Of a stretch of 64,000 bases of DNA, positions 12,473-22,929 are shown one piece after another (the first letter of the stretch is position 1; every line of letters starts with the position of its first letter). The position numbers and the translations under genes are program-made. The stretch is from positions 66,898,864 through 66,962,863 of the forward strand of contig CM034307.1 in the NCBI GenBank assembly GCA_019925795.1, read 5' to 3'. Source of the DNA: Dendrobium chrysotoxum. Its lineage: Eukaryota; Streptophyta; Magnoliopsida; Asparagales; Orchidaceae. Below the pieces are notes generated by a model. That model ran no database searches. It saw only the letters and a list, made by a program, of their open reading frames with translations, and was not told where the DNA came from.

Positions 12473-12954
12473 TCACTAAAATGAGGTTTTGAAGGTGGGA
12501 AATGGTGGGGAAATGGCTGGAATGGGTGGAGAAGCTACTGTAGAGACTAGAGGAAGAGTTTTCATGAGTGGAGGCTTCTGAGAGAGTGTGGAGAATAGAA
12601 TGAGTGTTTCTTGGAGGATTTAGGTCGTTTGAACCCTCATTTTTTGAATGGAGGGCTTGGATTGGTTTTGGGCCCTAGCTTAGATGCTGGCTATCTGTCC
12701 CAAGGTGCATGGGAACTAGGAAGAGGGCAAGAGCCTTGAGTGGGACTTGCCTTGACACATGTGAGGGAGGGGACCACAAATTACCCCATTAAGCTAAGCT
12801 AAGGAATTGAGCTTGGTTTAGGAGCCATCTAATGGCTCTTTTGAGCTGATTTAGGGCTGCTTGAGTAGGATTTACTGGGGGGACTTGGAGAGTTGAGATT
12901 GCTTAGTCTTTGGTTGATTGTTTGATCAAATTTTTATGCTTTGGAAGGGTATAT

Positions 12955-13565
12955 TGACTGGTCAACCAGTCAATAGTGACTAGGATGGGGGTATTGGGGA
13001 GTCACATATGTTGTAGGGAAGAATTCCAAGGGCTTGTGCCCAAAGCTTTGAAGTTTGGGCTAAAAATTGGGTTTCATACATGATTTTGATCATTTCAAAT
13101 GGTTGACCAAGTCAAACCAAAGGGGCTTTTACTTAGGGAGATATTGAGCATGCATGGGGCATGCAATTGAACAATTTTGAGTGGTCAATTTGATTTGAAA
13201 TTGCTTGGAGCAATGAATTTGATTTTGATTGGTTGTATAATTAATTTTGGTCAATCATGACTTGATCAACCCAAGGGTTGGGTTTGAGTCCAACAAGTTC
13301 AAGAATAGCCTAAGAACAATGGAGGTGGTCTCATGCCATAGGATGGCCATTTGGTTTGAAATACACATTTAAACCCTTAAGGGATTATTTGGTTAACATG
13401 AGTTGACTTGGTCAACCATGCATGACCAAGGCTTGGTTTTGAGTTCAATGCATTCCTAAAGGTGTTTAGGATGTATTAGGAGATGTTTCATGGCTTGATA
13501 TGGATTGACTGTTGCATTTTGGTCAAGTTGGCCCATGGTCAATTCTGGGTCAAATAGGGTCCACC
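12955..13565. promoter_or_regulatory. Cluster of W-box-like TTGAC(C/T) cores
   Basis: At least ten TTGACY/RGTCAA cores occur within about 600 bp, including TTGACTGGTCAACCAGTCAA at about 12956 (nearly palindromic), GGTTGACCAAGTCAAACC and GTTGACTTGGTCAACC. WRKY proteins bind such cores. No gene follows directly, so function is unproven. Confidence 0.35.
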
Positions 13566-14912
13566 AAAAAAATCAATTTTAGGTTTAACATGTAATAAAT
13601 AAGACTATGAACATGTTCAAAAGCTTGAGGGAAGGCCCCAAGGTTAAATTTTACAAGGCAAGGTAATGCGGACTACAACCAAGCCATGCCACCTGCCAAC
13701 ATTCTGCCTCCACTACTACGAACCATTTATTATTCTATTTTTCTATTTTAGCCGTACTACTTCTTATCATTTCCTAAACTACCAGTTATAGTAATACTGC
13801 ATGGCCATAACAGATATATATTTGTATGTTTCAAAGAGAAGGAGACATAGAAAATATACAAAACCGTTTTAGTTACAGCTACTGTTTGTCTTGTTCCATT
13901 GCTTTGTAGCTTCTCCTTGAAGGTAGCAGCTGCATCACAAGGTCTAGTGGGATAGGCTGTAAATATTTGAAGATTTTATAGGCTTTCGATTTCAATTCAA
14001 TTCTAGGGGTTAGAGATCTTGGATTGGCTTTAAATTTGGTGGGTTGACCCTAGAGACATGCCTAATCAATATGTAACTGACGGATCATGAATCGAAGGTC
14101 ATTTGGTTTAGTTTTGAGGTGACTGAAAAATCACTCAAAAAGGGTTATGTGATATAAGCTTTTGGCCTTGACTTTGGGTTTGAGGTTTTGGATTTGATCT
14201 TAGTTTTGGGTTTAGTTTTGATTGATGAACCATTCAACATTGATAAAGGATTCTAAACAGTAAACAAAAAATTGCTTGCTCCCCCCTCATTTTCTTATAA
14301 GGTGAATGAAGAATAGATTACATAGTTAAAATTGAAATGAAGGATTCTAAGCAGAAATCTCAATATTATTGAAGATAGATCGTGCTTCGAGGAAGAGAGG
14401 TGCAGGTTCTCGACAAGAAAACCAAGGGACCATCAGAGCAAATCTACGATAATGGCCTCGATATCATTAATCCTTCCTCCATAAGCAGGTATCCAGCTCT
14501 CCACGTCTCTTATAAACCATTGAATGGACTCTCTTTGATGCTGGGGGAGGAACTAGAGGCCGACTTTGATAGACGGGGAAATAGTCTTTCTTCTTGAGCG
14601 AGGTAGAGTGCGGTGGCTAAGGCATGAATTGGGCTAGGGCATGATAGACAGGAAACAACTGCTCTTACAACCGCTATTGTACAATAGTGTGTTTTTAGTC
14701 GTGGTGATTAAAATAACTGCTATATATGATGTATAGCACCGGTTTGAAAACTGCTGCTAGTTAATGTTGTCCTTACATTCTCTTTTTAGTAGTGGATCAG
14801 TAAAAAAAAAAGTATAAAGTTTTTAAGAAAAAGATATTTAGAGTCATGAATTATAATAAAAAAGAAAAACACTATAAATTAATCAAAAAATATTAAATTT
14901 GAGTTAATTTTA

Positions 14913-14913
<1 letters not shown>

Positions 14914-15000
<87 letters not shown>

Positions 15001-15001
15001 T
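14914..15001. repeat. (TA)n(GA)n compound microsatellite
   Basis: About 31 TA units run directly into about 12 GA units, just outside the right end of the CACTA element. Confidence 0.97.
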
Positions 15002-15048
15002 TAAAGCTCCACATCTGTTGCATGTAAGAATGAATTATGTGAGATTTA

Positions 15049-15178
15049 GATTTCGTTTGTGATGACTATTTTACTGCTTTCTAAAAAAGTATTTTAGCAC
15101 AAAAATTTCTTGAACAAAAATTTTTTGTACTAAAAAACTGCTTTAGAAAGCATTAAAAAAGCCACCACAAACGAAGCC
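15049..15178. mobile_element. Hairpin MITE, 130 bp, TTA duplication
   Basis: The ends GATTTCGTTTGTG and (reverse complement) GGCTTCGTTTGTG are flanked by TTA at 15046-15048 and 15179-15181. Nearly the whole element is an inverted repeat. A TTA/TAA duplication fits the PIF/Harbinger (Tourist-like) group. Confidence 0.8.
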
Positions 15179-15632
15179 TTATATAGCATGAGAGATTTTT
15201 GTAAATTTCAATAATTAATTTAGGGACACTCATGTAAATAGTACAATAACAACGAAAAGCTGTTATCCCATTATATTGAGTTGGCTACATAAATCTTTTT
15301 TCTCATTTAAATTTAATAAAAAAAAATCATTTTCAATACTTTCTAATGAAATCTCTTAAGATCTACTTTTATTTTTCTTAATATAGGCGGGATCTACTAC
15401 ATTTACTTTCTTAATGGGATTCAATCATGACAATATTCCTTAGATGCACTCATGTAAATAGCAAGAAAAAAAATCCCATGAAGAATCTAATGAAAGGATT
15501 AGGGGCAATAATATATTTTAATGTACTGGGCGGCCACTGACTACTGGTGGTAGACTGACACTTACACTCAAATGTGGAATGGTGAAAATGAAGCAGAGAA
15601 GCATCTAAGAATCAAAATACTTTATTAAAATT

Positions 15633-15702
15633 TTATTTGGGATAATTTGTTTACTAAAAAGTTGTTTTAAAAAACAGTAAAAAAGTTATCTCAAATGAAG
15701 CC
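15633..15702. mobile_element. Partial hairpin MITE of the same family
   Basis: The right end TCAAATGAAGCC is followed by TAA (15703-15705). The left end is unclear. First of three abutting members. Confidence 0.55.
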
Positions 15703-15705
15703 TAA

Positions 15706-15826
15706 GGCCTCGTTTAGGACAGCTTTGTTATTACTTCTTAAAACAATTTTTTTATTATAAAAATTAAAATTTTTGTACTAAAAAGCTATTTTAAAAAGCA
15801 GCAAGAAAGCCGTCCCAAACAAAGCC
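15706..15826. mobile_element. Hairpin MITE, 121 bp, TAA on both sides
   Basis: The ends GGCCTCGTTTAGGAC and (reverse complement) GGCTTTGTTTGGGAC are bounded by TAA at 15703-15705 and 15827-15829. The arms form a long hairpin. Confidence 0.8.
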
Positions 15827-15829
15827 TAA

Positions 15830-15949
15830 GACTTCTTTTGTGACGGCTTTCTTACAACTTCTTAAAATAACTTTTTAGTACAAAAATTTTAATTTTTGTA
15901 CTACAAAAATTCTTTAAGAAGCAATAATAAAACCGTCCCAAATAGAGCC
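15830..15949. mobile_element. Hairpin MITE, 120 bp, directly after the previous one
   Basis: The ends GACTTCTTTTGTGACGG and (reverse complement) GGCTCTATTTGGGACGG are bounded by TAA at 15827-15829 and 15950-15952. It shares its left TAA with the neighbouring MITE. Confidence 0.8.
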
Positions 15950-15952
15950 TAA

Positions 15953-16531
15953 GTTAAACACGATAAATAGCAAAATCACAAGGAAGCTAAATATAAATAT
16001 AGAAGAGATATAAGATTTAATTAAAATGATTCAGGAATAAGGCCTACATGGATCGTGCATGCAAAGATGATTAAGGTCCTTGTTCAATACTTTTAGATGA
16101 CAAAGATATTACAATGGAGATTTTGCTATAATAGCTGATTAAAACACTTAATTTTCACACTCAATTAGGTATATTATGATTCCCACATATATAATGACCC
16201 ATTACAATACCGATGAATAGATTGTGCGTTTTATACTTGAATTTTAAGCTTTTTTGAATATATATAACTTGCAGATTTTGTAGGATTATGGACATTTGCT
16301 TCTATGATTGAATTTTTTGGAGCCATTTGATGTCGGATGTGCTTTTGCTTTCTTTGTGTGTTTCAAACTCAGTATGATATTTTACAGCTATTTTTTGTAG
16401 TTTTTTCAATATATTGTAACTTAACATTATTGTCTGATGTGCATTGAAATCTTACGTACGTAAATTTTTTTGTGTGTTTCAAACATACATTATTGTTTGA
16501 TTTATATTATTAATGCTTTCATATGATATAA
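15953..16531. other. AT-rich spacer before the gypsy element
   Basis: No gene or repeat recognised. The last five bases, TATAA, are the probable target duplication of the following element (TATGA on the far side). Confidence 0.5.
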
Positions 16532-16831
16532 TGATGCGGAGCACGTTAACGGAAGAAAACGAGTAGAACATTATATTCTTTTATAACGAACTCACACTGC
16601 TTCCCACTATCTGATGTTGCTATTTTCTGTTATACTGTAATATTAGTTTATGATGAGAATATTAATCAGTTTTAGTATTACCTTACTGATAGGAATACAA
16701 ATACAAAAATACTATTGTAGTGTGAGTAGTTTTTCGATTATCAATACCAAAATCAATTTTAGATACAAGAACTTTGTATTATGTTCTTGATTTGCTCGTG
16801 ATTGCTTCCATGTCTTGCGATCCTTACATCA
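16532..16831 (+). repeat. 5' LTR of the gypsy element
   Basis: 300 bp, TGATGCGGAGCAC to CCTTACATCA. Equal in length to the 3' LTR and very similar with scattered substitutions, so the insertion is not very recent. Confidence 0.93.
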
Positions 16832-16834
16832 GTT

Positions 16835-16847
16835 TGGTATCAGAGCC
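16835..16847 (+). other. Primer-binding site, initiator tRNA-Met
   Basis: TGGTATCAGAGCC lies three bases after the 5' LTR. Confidence 0.9.
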
Positions 16848-17035
16848 AACGCCTGGAGGAAGATGGCAGATTGCGGCAAAGAACCGGCTACCAAGGGAGA
16901 TCGGAGCCTTGAGAAGTTGTGGGCAAACCAAGACAGTGTCAACCGCCGGCTTGACGAGTTGGCGGCCGATGTGCAACGACTTACAGTGGAAATACGCCGT
17001 GAGTTCAATCTCAATAGGGCAAGATAACCACATCT

Positions 17036-18070
17036 ACAATGTCCGCGGGAAGAAACACCTGCAATCAGACCAGCTCACCAGAGAGGAGTAGTTCCAGGCT
17101 GCAATATGCGACACATCCCGGCTTACACACAGGAGATATCTGATTCTGAGGAGGAGATGTAGATGTTTTGCGAAAATGATTTGAGGGGGCTGAGTGACGA
17201 AGACGGAGGTGATCGATACCAGCCAGAATATCCTAGACATCGTCGACCCATACAACATCAATATTATCCTGGAGAATTTAAGGTGAGTTGGATATTCCAT
17301 TTTTTTATGGACACTTGCACATAGAAGATTATCTATATTGGGAGAAAGCTATCGAGAATTTCTTTGATTATATGGAAATTGATCTAAAAAAACAAGTAAA
17401 ATATGTGGAATGTAGATTAAAAGGTGGTGCAAGTGCTTGGTGGGCACAAACTCTGCAAATGAGACAGAGGGAGGGCAAAGGTCGAGTACGTAATTGAGCG
17501 TGGATGAAGCAGCTGTTACGAGCACAATTCTTGCTTATAGATTTCGAGCAAATACTCTACATGAGATATCAACATTGTGTCCAAGGAGCGAGGTCTGTAA
17601 GCGAATACACTGAAGAGTTCAACAGGTTTAGTGCTCGAAACAACCTTAATGAGTCGGCCAATCAACTGGTGACTCGTTATATTGGAGGACTTAAATACAT
17701 CATTCAGGATAGACTAGAGCTAAATTCTGTTTGGTCGATGTCCTAAGTTGTAAACTTCGCCATGAAGGCTGAAATACAACAAAGCAGACAAGCTAAACCC
17801 CTTTATAACCAACGTCACTGGCAGGAACCTAACTCATGAACTAGCAAAATTAACTCACCAACGACAAGACCATCTCCTAATGGCAGTCTAATAACTCATT
17901 TGGCTACCCCAACTCATGTTAATACTGAAATGAGAAACAAACAGAAATAGAAACCTCCAACTAAAGACAATCCATATGAAAAACCCTCCACATTTAAATG
18001 CTTCCGTTGCTTCCAACCTGCTCATAAGTCAAATGAATGCCCCCAAAGGCAACAAATTCAACTAGCGAAG
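17036..18070 (+). pseudogene. gag pseudogene of the gypsy element
   Basis: The capsid-like part includes MDIPFFYGHLHIEDYLYW (17288 on), GGASAWWAQTLQMRQ and, after an in-frame stop, FEQILYMRYQHCVQG..EYTEEFNRF (17500-17746). A nucleocapsid zinc knuckle CFRCFQPAHKSNEC (CX2CX4HX4C) is at 17999-18040. The protein would form the particle and package RNA. Stops at about 17497 and 17744 and frame changes break it. Confidence 0.85.
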
Positions 18071-18151
18071 TGCAAGGAGGAGACTGACCCTGTCGAGGCT
18101 TAAGGCGACAAAGATTGTGAAATCGAAGACATCCTTGCTAATGAGGGAGAT

Positions 18152-18382
18152 ATGTTGATCTATGTAATAGAAAAGTTGCTACTAGCCCCTCGACATAACA
18201 CCACCACCCAACACCATGCCATTTTTAGAACCCGATGCACCATAAACAGCAAAGTGTGTGATCTCCTAATTGATAATGGGTGCACCGAAAATGTGATTTC
18301 TCGGTCCGTTGTTCAGACCCTGCAGTTAAAGACCACCAAAAACCCACAACCATATAAATATGTTGTGTCAAAAAGGATATAG
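18152..18382 (+). pseudogene. Aspartic protease remnant of the gypsy pol
   Basis: The segment LLIDNGCTENVIS matches the active-site region of plant gypsy proteases, usually LIDSG(S/A)xxNV(V/I)S. Here the triad reads DNG instead of D(S/T)G. Frame is lost shortly after 18380. Confidence 0.75.
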
Positions 18383-18673
18383 ACATTATGGTCACTGAAT
18401 CGTGTCGAGTGACATTTGCAAAGTTTTATGTGACGTCTTAGATATGGACATTTATCACTTAAGGGAAGACCGTGGCAGTTCAAAGTTGGTGCCAATTACG
18501 ATTTTCGCACCAATGTTTACTCATTTAAATGGAAAGGGCGGCGCCTGATATTGCTACCCTGATTACCTGAATCGAAATCCCAAAATATAGGTCCCTCCTA
18601 ATAGGGAGCAATACACATTATATCAGGCTCAGCTTTACTCCACTGCTGTTGAGAACCAACCCCCTTATTTGCG

Positions 18674-19900
18674 TTGCTCATGATTGAACTGAATCAGTGC
18701 TCACATCAGAAAGAATTACATACTAACATTCATGAGCTCTTACAACAGTACAAGGACCTTCTACTTGATGAATTGCCTGCAGAACCACTGCCTCTCAGAG
18801 ACATACAACACCAAATAGATTTTGTATCGGGTGCTACATTGCCAAATCTGCTCCATTATAGGCTCAATTCGAAAGAGCAACTCATCTTACAGGAATTGGT
18901 TGACAATATATTGAAGTAGCACCTGATACAAGTGAGCTTGAGTCCTTGTGCGGTGTCGATGCAAAGAAGGACGACAATTTGCAATTGTGCATAGATAGTC
19001 GAGCTATCAATAAAATAACAATAAAGTACATATTTCTTGTGCCACATATCGAGGAACTAATCGACAAGCTCATAGGGTCCTCCCTCTTTTCTAAACTAGA
19101 TCTTTGTAGTGGCTACCATCAGATCTGCATATGCTCGGGGGATGAGTGGAAAACTGCTTTTAAGACTCCACAAGGATTTTATGAATGGAAGGTCATACCG
19201 TTCGAGCTATATAATGCTCCCTCCATATTTATGAGAATGATGAATGAGATCTTGAAGCCATTTTTGGAAAAATTCCGCATCGTGTATTTCGATGGCATTC
19301 TGGTTTATAGCTCCAATTGGCAATATCACCTCCAACATTTACATATTCTTTTTGAAACACTAAAATAGTAGAGATTGTTTGTCAACCTTCCTAAATGCGA
19401 GCTTGCCAGTACTAAGATTCGTTTCCTAGCGTTTGTCATTTTGGTAGAAGGAGTGCATGTGGATCTGCAAAAGGTAGCAACTATCCTCAATTGGCCACCA
19501 TCTCAGTCCTTCTTTGAAGTGCGGAGTTTTCATGGGTTGGTGAATTTCTACTGAAAATTCATCAAAAATTTCAGCCTCATAATGGCTCCTATTACTAAAT
19601 GTTTAAAAGTCAAAACATTTCGATGGGGTGATGAACAACAACTCAGTTTTGAAAAGATCAAGCGAGCCTTGAACTATGCTCCTGTCCTAGCACTTCCAAG
19701 CTTTGGCAAATTATTTACGGTAGACACAGACGCTTCTTTAATTGGCATTGGAGTAGTACTTTCACAGGTTGGTGAGCCTATAGCATTTTTTAGCGAGAAA
19801 ATAAATCCTGCTCGACAGAAATGGATAGCTAATGAACAAGAGTTCTATGCCATCATTCGTGCACTTAAATAGTGGGAGCAATACTTGTTACATCAAGATT
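18674..19900 (+). pseudogene. Reverse transcriptase and RNase H remnant of the gypsy pol
   Basis: The lead-in LPLRDIQHQIDF is at about 18790. RT follows with IDSRAINKITIKY, FSKLDLCSGYHQI, DEWKTAFKTPQGFYEW and RIVYFDGILVYSS. The catalytic motif is YFDG, so the second Asp is Gly. RNase H begins at about 19580 and contains FTVDTDASLIGIGVVLSQ. Stops or frame changes occur at about 18919, 19366, 19552 and 19870. Even a corrected frame would lack a catalytic residue. Confidence 0.9.
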
Positions 19901-20036
19901 TCATATTGTGCAGTGATAACAAGGCCTTATAATATACAAACAGCCAAAAGACCATTAATCGCATGCACGTGTGTTGGATCATATTTTTACAAAGATTTTC
20001 CTTTACAATCAAGCACAAGCTAGGTATGGATAATCA

Positions 20037-21330
20037 GGTACCTGACGCCCTTAGCCGAAAGGCTGCTCTGCTCGCAAGATTGCAAATCGAATTAACTGGG
20101 TTAGAATGTCTTAAAGAACTCTATGAAACAGACGCCGATTTTAGTAGCATCTAGAAGCAATGTCAAGAATTGCAAATGTGGGAAGGATACTCAATCAGGC
20201 ACATTTATCTCTTTAAACAGGACTTGCTATGCATCCCTGTTTCATCTTGGCATCAACAACTGATATGAGAAGCTCACGGTGGGGGCCTTGCAGCACATGT
20301 TGGCAGGGACAATACTCTTTGGCAGCTTCAAACCAGATTTTTCTAGCCCCAACTACGACGTGATACTTTCCGCCTCGTAGACAGTTGTCCAATTTGCCAA
20401 ATATATAAAGGAGGAGCTCAAAACACAGGACTTTATATGCCATTGCCAGTGCCCGACTCCATATGGGAAGACATTAGCTTGGACTTTGTCCTAGGACTAC
20501 TGAGAACTAGACGTGGCAATGACTCCATCATGGTGGTCATTGATAGATTCTCCAAGATGGCCCATTTCATTTCCTGTAAGAAAACCTCAAACACTATGAA
20601 CATTGCTCACTTTTTTTTTTTTAACGAAATTGTTCCTCTGCATGATTTACTTAGGAGCCTTACATCCGATCGAGATGTAAAATTCATAAGCCATTTCTAG
20701 CGGGAACTCTTGAAGCAGCTGGGTACCGACCTTCGCCTTAGCTCGACGTACCATCCACAATCCGATGGCCAGATAGAGGTCATCAATCATACTTTGGGTA
20801 ACATGCTGAGATGTTTAGTGCAAGAACACCCAAAGCAATGGGAAGAGGTATTAAGTAAAGTTGAATTTTCATACAATTCCATAACAAAACGCTCCACAGG
20901 TAAACCGCCTTTTAGTATTGTTTACACTAAGCCGTCTAACATTGCTCTAGACCTTACTGTTCTACCGAAGTGCAAATCATCTGCTGCTACATCTTTTACC
21001 TACCGCTATACCGACATGTTGACTGATGTCCGTTAACAAATTATCAACGCCAATCAACACTATAAGGAAGCTGCTGATACTCACCGAAGACAACAGTTGC
21101 TCAACGTGGGGGATTTAGTTACGGTTCGACTGTGTAGAGAGCATTTTCCATCAGGAGCATACTCCAAGTTGTAGCGCCGCAAGATCAGACTTGTTCCTAT
21201 AACTACTAAAATTAATGATAATGCTTATACGGTTGCTCTGCCACCCGACTGCAATACATCTCCCACTTTCAATGTGTCAGACATTTGCGCCTTCACACCT
21301 CCAGACGACCCCATTGTCATACTTAGCTCG
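20037..21330 (+). pseudogene. Integrase remnant of the gypsy pol
   Basis: Recognised by QVPDALSRKA (end of RNase H) at 20037, the core DISLDFVLGLLRTRRGNDSI at about 20470, LTSDRDVKFISHF (20660-20697), and YHPQSDGQIEVINHTLGNM at about 20750. It integrates the cDNA. In-frame stops lie at 20698 and 21034. The tail after TFNVSDICAF shows no chromodomain, and the reading runs into the purine tract. Confidence 0.88.
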
Positions 21331-21350
21331 TCGGAGTCGAGCTCTTCTGA

Positions 21351-21363
21351 AGCAGGGGAGGAC
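21351..21363 (+). other. Polypurine tract of the gypsy element
   Basis: AGCAGGGGAGGAC directly before the 3' LTR; it primes plus-strand synthesis. Confidence 0.8.
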
Positions 21364-21663
21364 TGATGCGGAGCACGTTAACGAAAGAAAACGAGCATAA
21401 CATTATATATTTTTATAACGAACTCACACTGCTTCCCACTATCTGATGTTGCTATTTTGTGTTATACCATACAATTAGTTTATGATGAGAATATTAGTCA
21501 GTTTTAGTATTACCTTACTGATAGAAATACAAATACAAAATTACTACTGCAATGTGAGTAGTTTTTTTATTATCAATACCAAAATCCGTTTTAGATACAA
21601 AAACTCTGTATTTTGTTCTTGCTTTGCTCGTGATTGCTTCAAGGTCTTACGATCCTTACATCA
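21364..21663 (+). repeat. 3' LTR of the gypsy element
   Basis: 300 bp, TGATGCGGAGCAC to CCTTACATCA, colinear with the 5' LTR. Confidence 0.93.
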
Positions 21664-22050
21664 TATGAGATGGTTTAGATTGTTATAACTGTATTTTATG
21701 GTCCATGAATAAAAAATTTCATAATTGAAGCAATGCCATTAAAATAAAAAATATAGTTCATTAACATTGTTCATTGATATGATTGATGCTATGAATGCAT
21801 ATATGCCTATTACTTTCATTTGTTTATTAAATTCATTATTATACTTTATACAATCTATTAGTCTTATTACACATCATAATATATTTATATGTTTCTTGAT
21901 TCCAAGAAAAAGATGAGGAGCCTCCATAGAGATTAAAGTTTCGTTTTAGACGATTTTTTTATTTACTGTTTTTTAAAATATTTTTTTAATAAATAGTTTT
22001 TTAAAATAAAAATTTATAATTCAAAAAATTCATTTTGCAAGCCTCGTTGA
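21664..22050. other. AT-rich spacer with a weak MITE trace
   Basis: No gene. About 21936-22050 resembles the hairpin MITE family seen at 15 kb (GTTTCGTTTTAGACGA..), strongly decayed. Confidence 0.35.
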
Positions 22051-22280
22051 GTGAGAAGACTTCAGTTATAAGTTGCAACTCAGTATTTACCTTGCAAAGA
22101 CTGATCTAAAATGCTCCTCTACGGCCAAGGGAGCCCCAGTTTTCATCTTTAGATGAGATACATAGTTTTATTTAACATAATAAGTACACCAAAGTAAAAA
22201 AACAAAACACCAAAAATCTCCATCTATTGATGATAATTGGATTCTATACAATTTCTCGTGATCGATCCTTCTAATACATC

Positions 22281-22565
22281 CTAATTTGGACCCCAGCAGC
22301 TCAAGTACATGACGTTTCTAAAGGATTCCTCTGCTCTCTTAACTTGCTCTGCTCTGGTGGTTACTACAATGCTTCCAGCCATCATGGAAGAAGAAGAAGA
22401 AGGGGTTTTTGTTGCCTGTGAAAGAGAACCCATCTCTTTTCTGGCCTTTTGGTGCACAGACCTCATCGCATAGTTCCATCTGCAAAGGCCGCTTTGATCC
22501 TTTAACGCTTCCACCGCGCTGATGCTCGCTGCCGCAATCAAAGATGCTCTGCTCCCTGAGGCCAT
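22281..22565 (-). CDS. Wound-induced DUF3774 family protein, gene A (94 aa)
   Basis: The ATG at 22565 lies in the context GCAGCCATGG and matches the start of the three sister genes. A longer open frame upstream lies in the leader and has no counterpart in all copies. The protein has an N-terminal ASxSRAS..AAASISAVEALKD segment, a central GLCRWNYAMRSVHQKA, a Ser-rich linker (five Ser), a basic EQVKRAEESFRNV segment and the invariant end MYLSCWGPN. These are the marks of DUF3774, a small plant family induced by wounding and, in Arabidopsis, by low oxygen. Its biochemical role is unknown. Gene A is the most diverged of the four (SLIAAA for SWIVAA; RNV for RKV). Single exon. Confidence 0.9.
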   Translation of the reverse strand: MASGSRASLIAAASISAVEALKDQSGLCRWNYAMRSVHQKARKEMGSLSQATKTPSSSSSMMAGSIVVTTRAEQVKRAEESFRNVMYLSCWGPN

Positions 22566-22752
22566 GGCTGCTTCTCTCTTGGTTGGTTTGTGGAAAATAA
22601 TAGAACTTTTGTTGTTTTGAGTGAAAAGGGGTAGAAGAAGAAGACTGTTATTGCTCGCTTTGGTATTTTTTGATTGAAGAAGAAGAAGAAGACTGTTGTT
22701 GCACGCTTTGTTATCTTGTGAATGATGGGAAGAAGGGAAGGCGAGCAATTGA

Positions 22753-22760
22753 TTTATAAA
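22753..22760 (-). promoter_or_regulatory. TATA box of wound-induced gene A
   Basis: TTTATAAA followed on the minus strand by ATCAAT. It lies 188 bp from the ATG, longer than in the sister genes because the leader holds GAA/TTG-rich expansions. Confidence 0.7.
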
Positions 22761-22816
22761 GCAAGCCGACAAGGCAAAAAAGAGCAGGATAAAGTTGTTC
22801 GTGGTTTTGATAGTTG

Positions 22817-22861
22817 GCAGCTGGTTTCAAGTGACCATGGTTTTAGCTTAAAACCAGTGGC
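22817..22861 (-). promoter_or_regulatory. Inverted pair of HRPE-like sites, gene A
   Basis: AAACCAGCTGC reads on the minus strand at 22817-22827 and AAACCAGTGGC on the plus strand at 22851-22861. The hypoxia-responsive promoter element bound by group VII ERFs is, as I recall, AAACCA(G/C)(G/C)(G/C)GC. Each site has one mismatch. They lie about 60-100 bp upstream of the TATA box. Confidence 0.5.
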
Positions 22862-22929
22862 TGGCTGTGGGTTCCACTGTGTTCGCTGGACCTCCTGACC
22901 AGATTTTATGGGATAGGCGATAGCATCTG

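Larger units (their letters stand above)
6579..14794 (+). mobile_element. CACTA (CMC/EnSpm) transposon, 8.2 kb, no transposase seen
   Basis: The left end is CACTACCAAAAAAAAGG (6579) and the right end, reverse complemented, is CACTACTAAAAAGAGAA (ending 14794). Both are flanked by the 3-bp duplication GAT (6576-6578 and 14795-14797), as expected for CACTA elements. Subterminal regions (about 6630-6790 and 14640-14780) are rich in AACCGC/GCGGTT motifs, the kind of short repeats a CACTA transposase binds. No reading frame resembling TNP1/TNP2 was found, so the element is non-autonomous. Strand is arbitrary. Confidence 0.88.
16532..21663 (+). mobile_element. Complete Ty3/gypsy LTR retrotransposon (5.1 kb), inactive
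   Basis: Two 300-bp LTRs flank a gag-protease-RT-RNase H-integrase interior. The LTRs begin TGATG and end CATCA. The primer-binding site TGGTATCAGAGCC (16835-16847) matches initiator tRNA-Met, and a purine tract AGCAGGGGAGGAC precedes the 3' LTR. Integrase last is the Ty3/gypsy order. Short LTRs, total size and the tRNA-Met primer site are like Reina-type plant elements; that lineage call is inference and no chromodomain was seen. Flanking TATAA/TATGA is a duplication with one change. Many stops interrupt all domains. Confidence 0.93.

Noticed and set aside
14382..14597. 71-aa open frame near the right end of the CACTA element
   Set aside because: It starts at GTG with no upstream ATG, has no recognisable domain, and lies in a non-autonomous transposon.
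16774..17091. Overlapping frames across the gypsy LTR edge
   Set aside because: They span the LTR, primer-binding site and gag leader. No gag homology until about 17036-17288.
22566..22772. N-terminal extension of wound-induced gene A (open frame to 22772)
   Set aside because: It crosses the TATA box and leader, starts at a non-ATG codon and is not conserved in the sister genes. The same applies to 39987-40250 for gene C.
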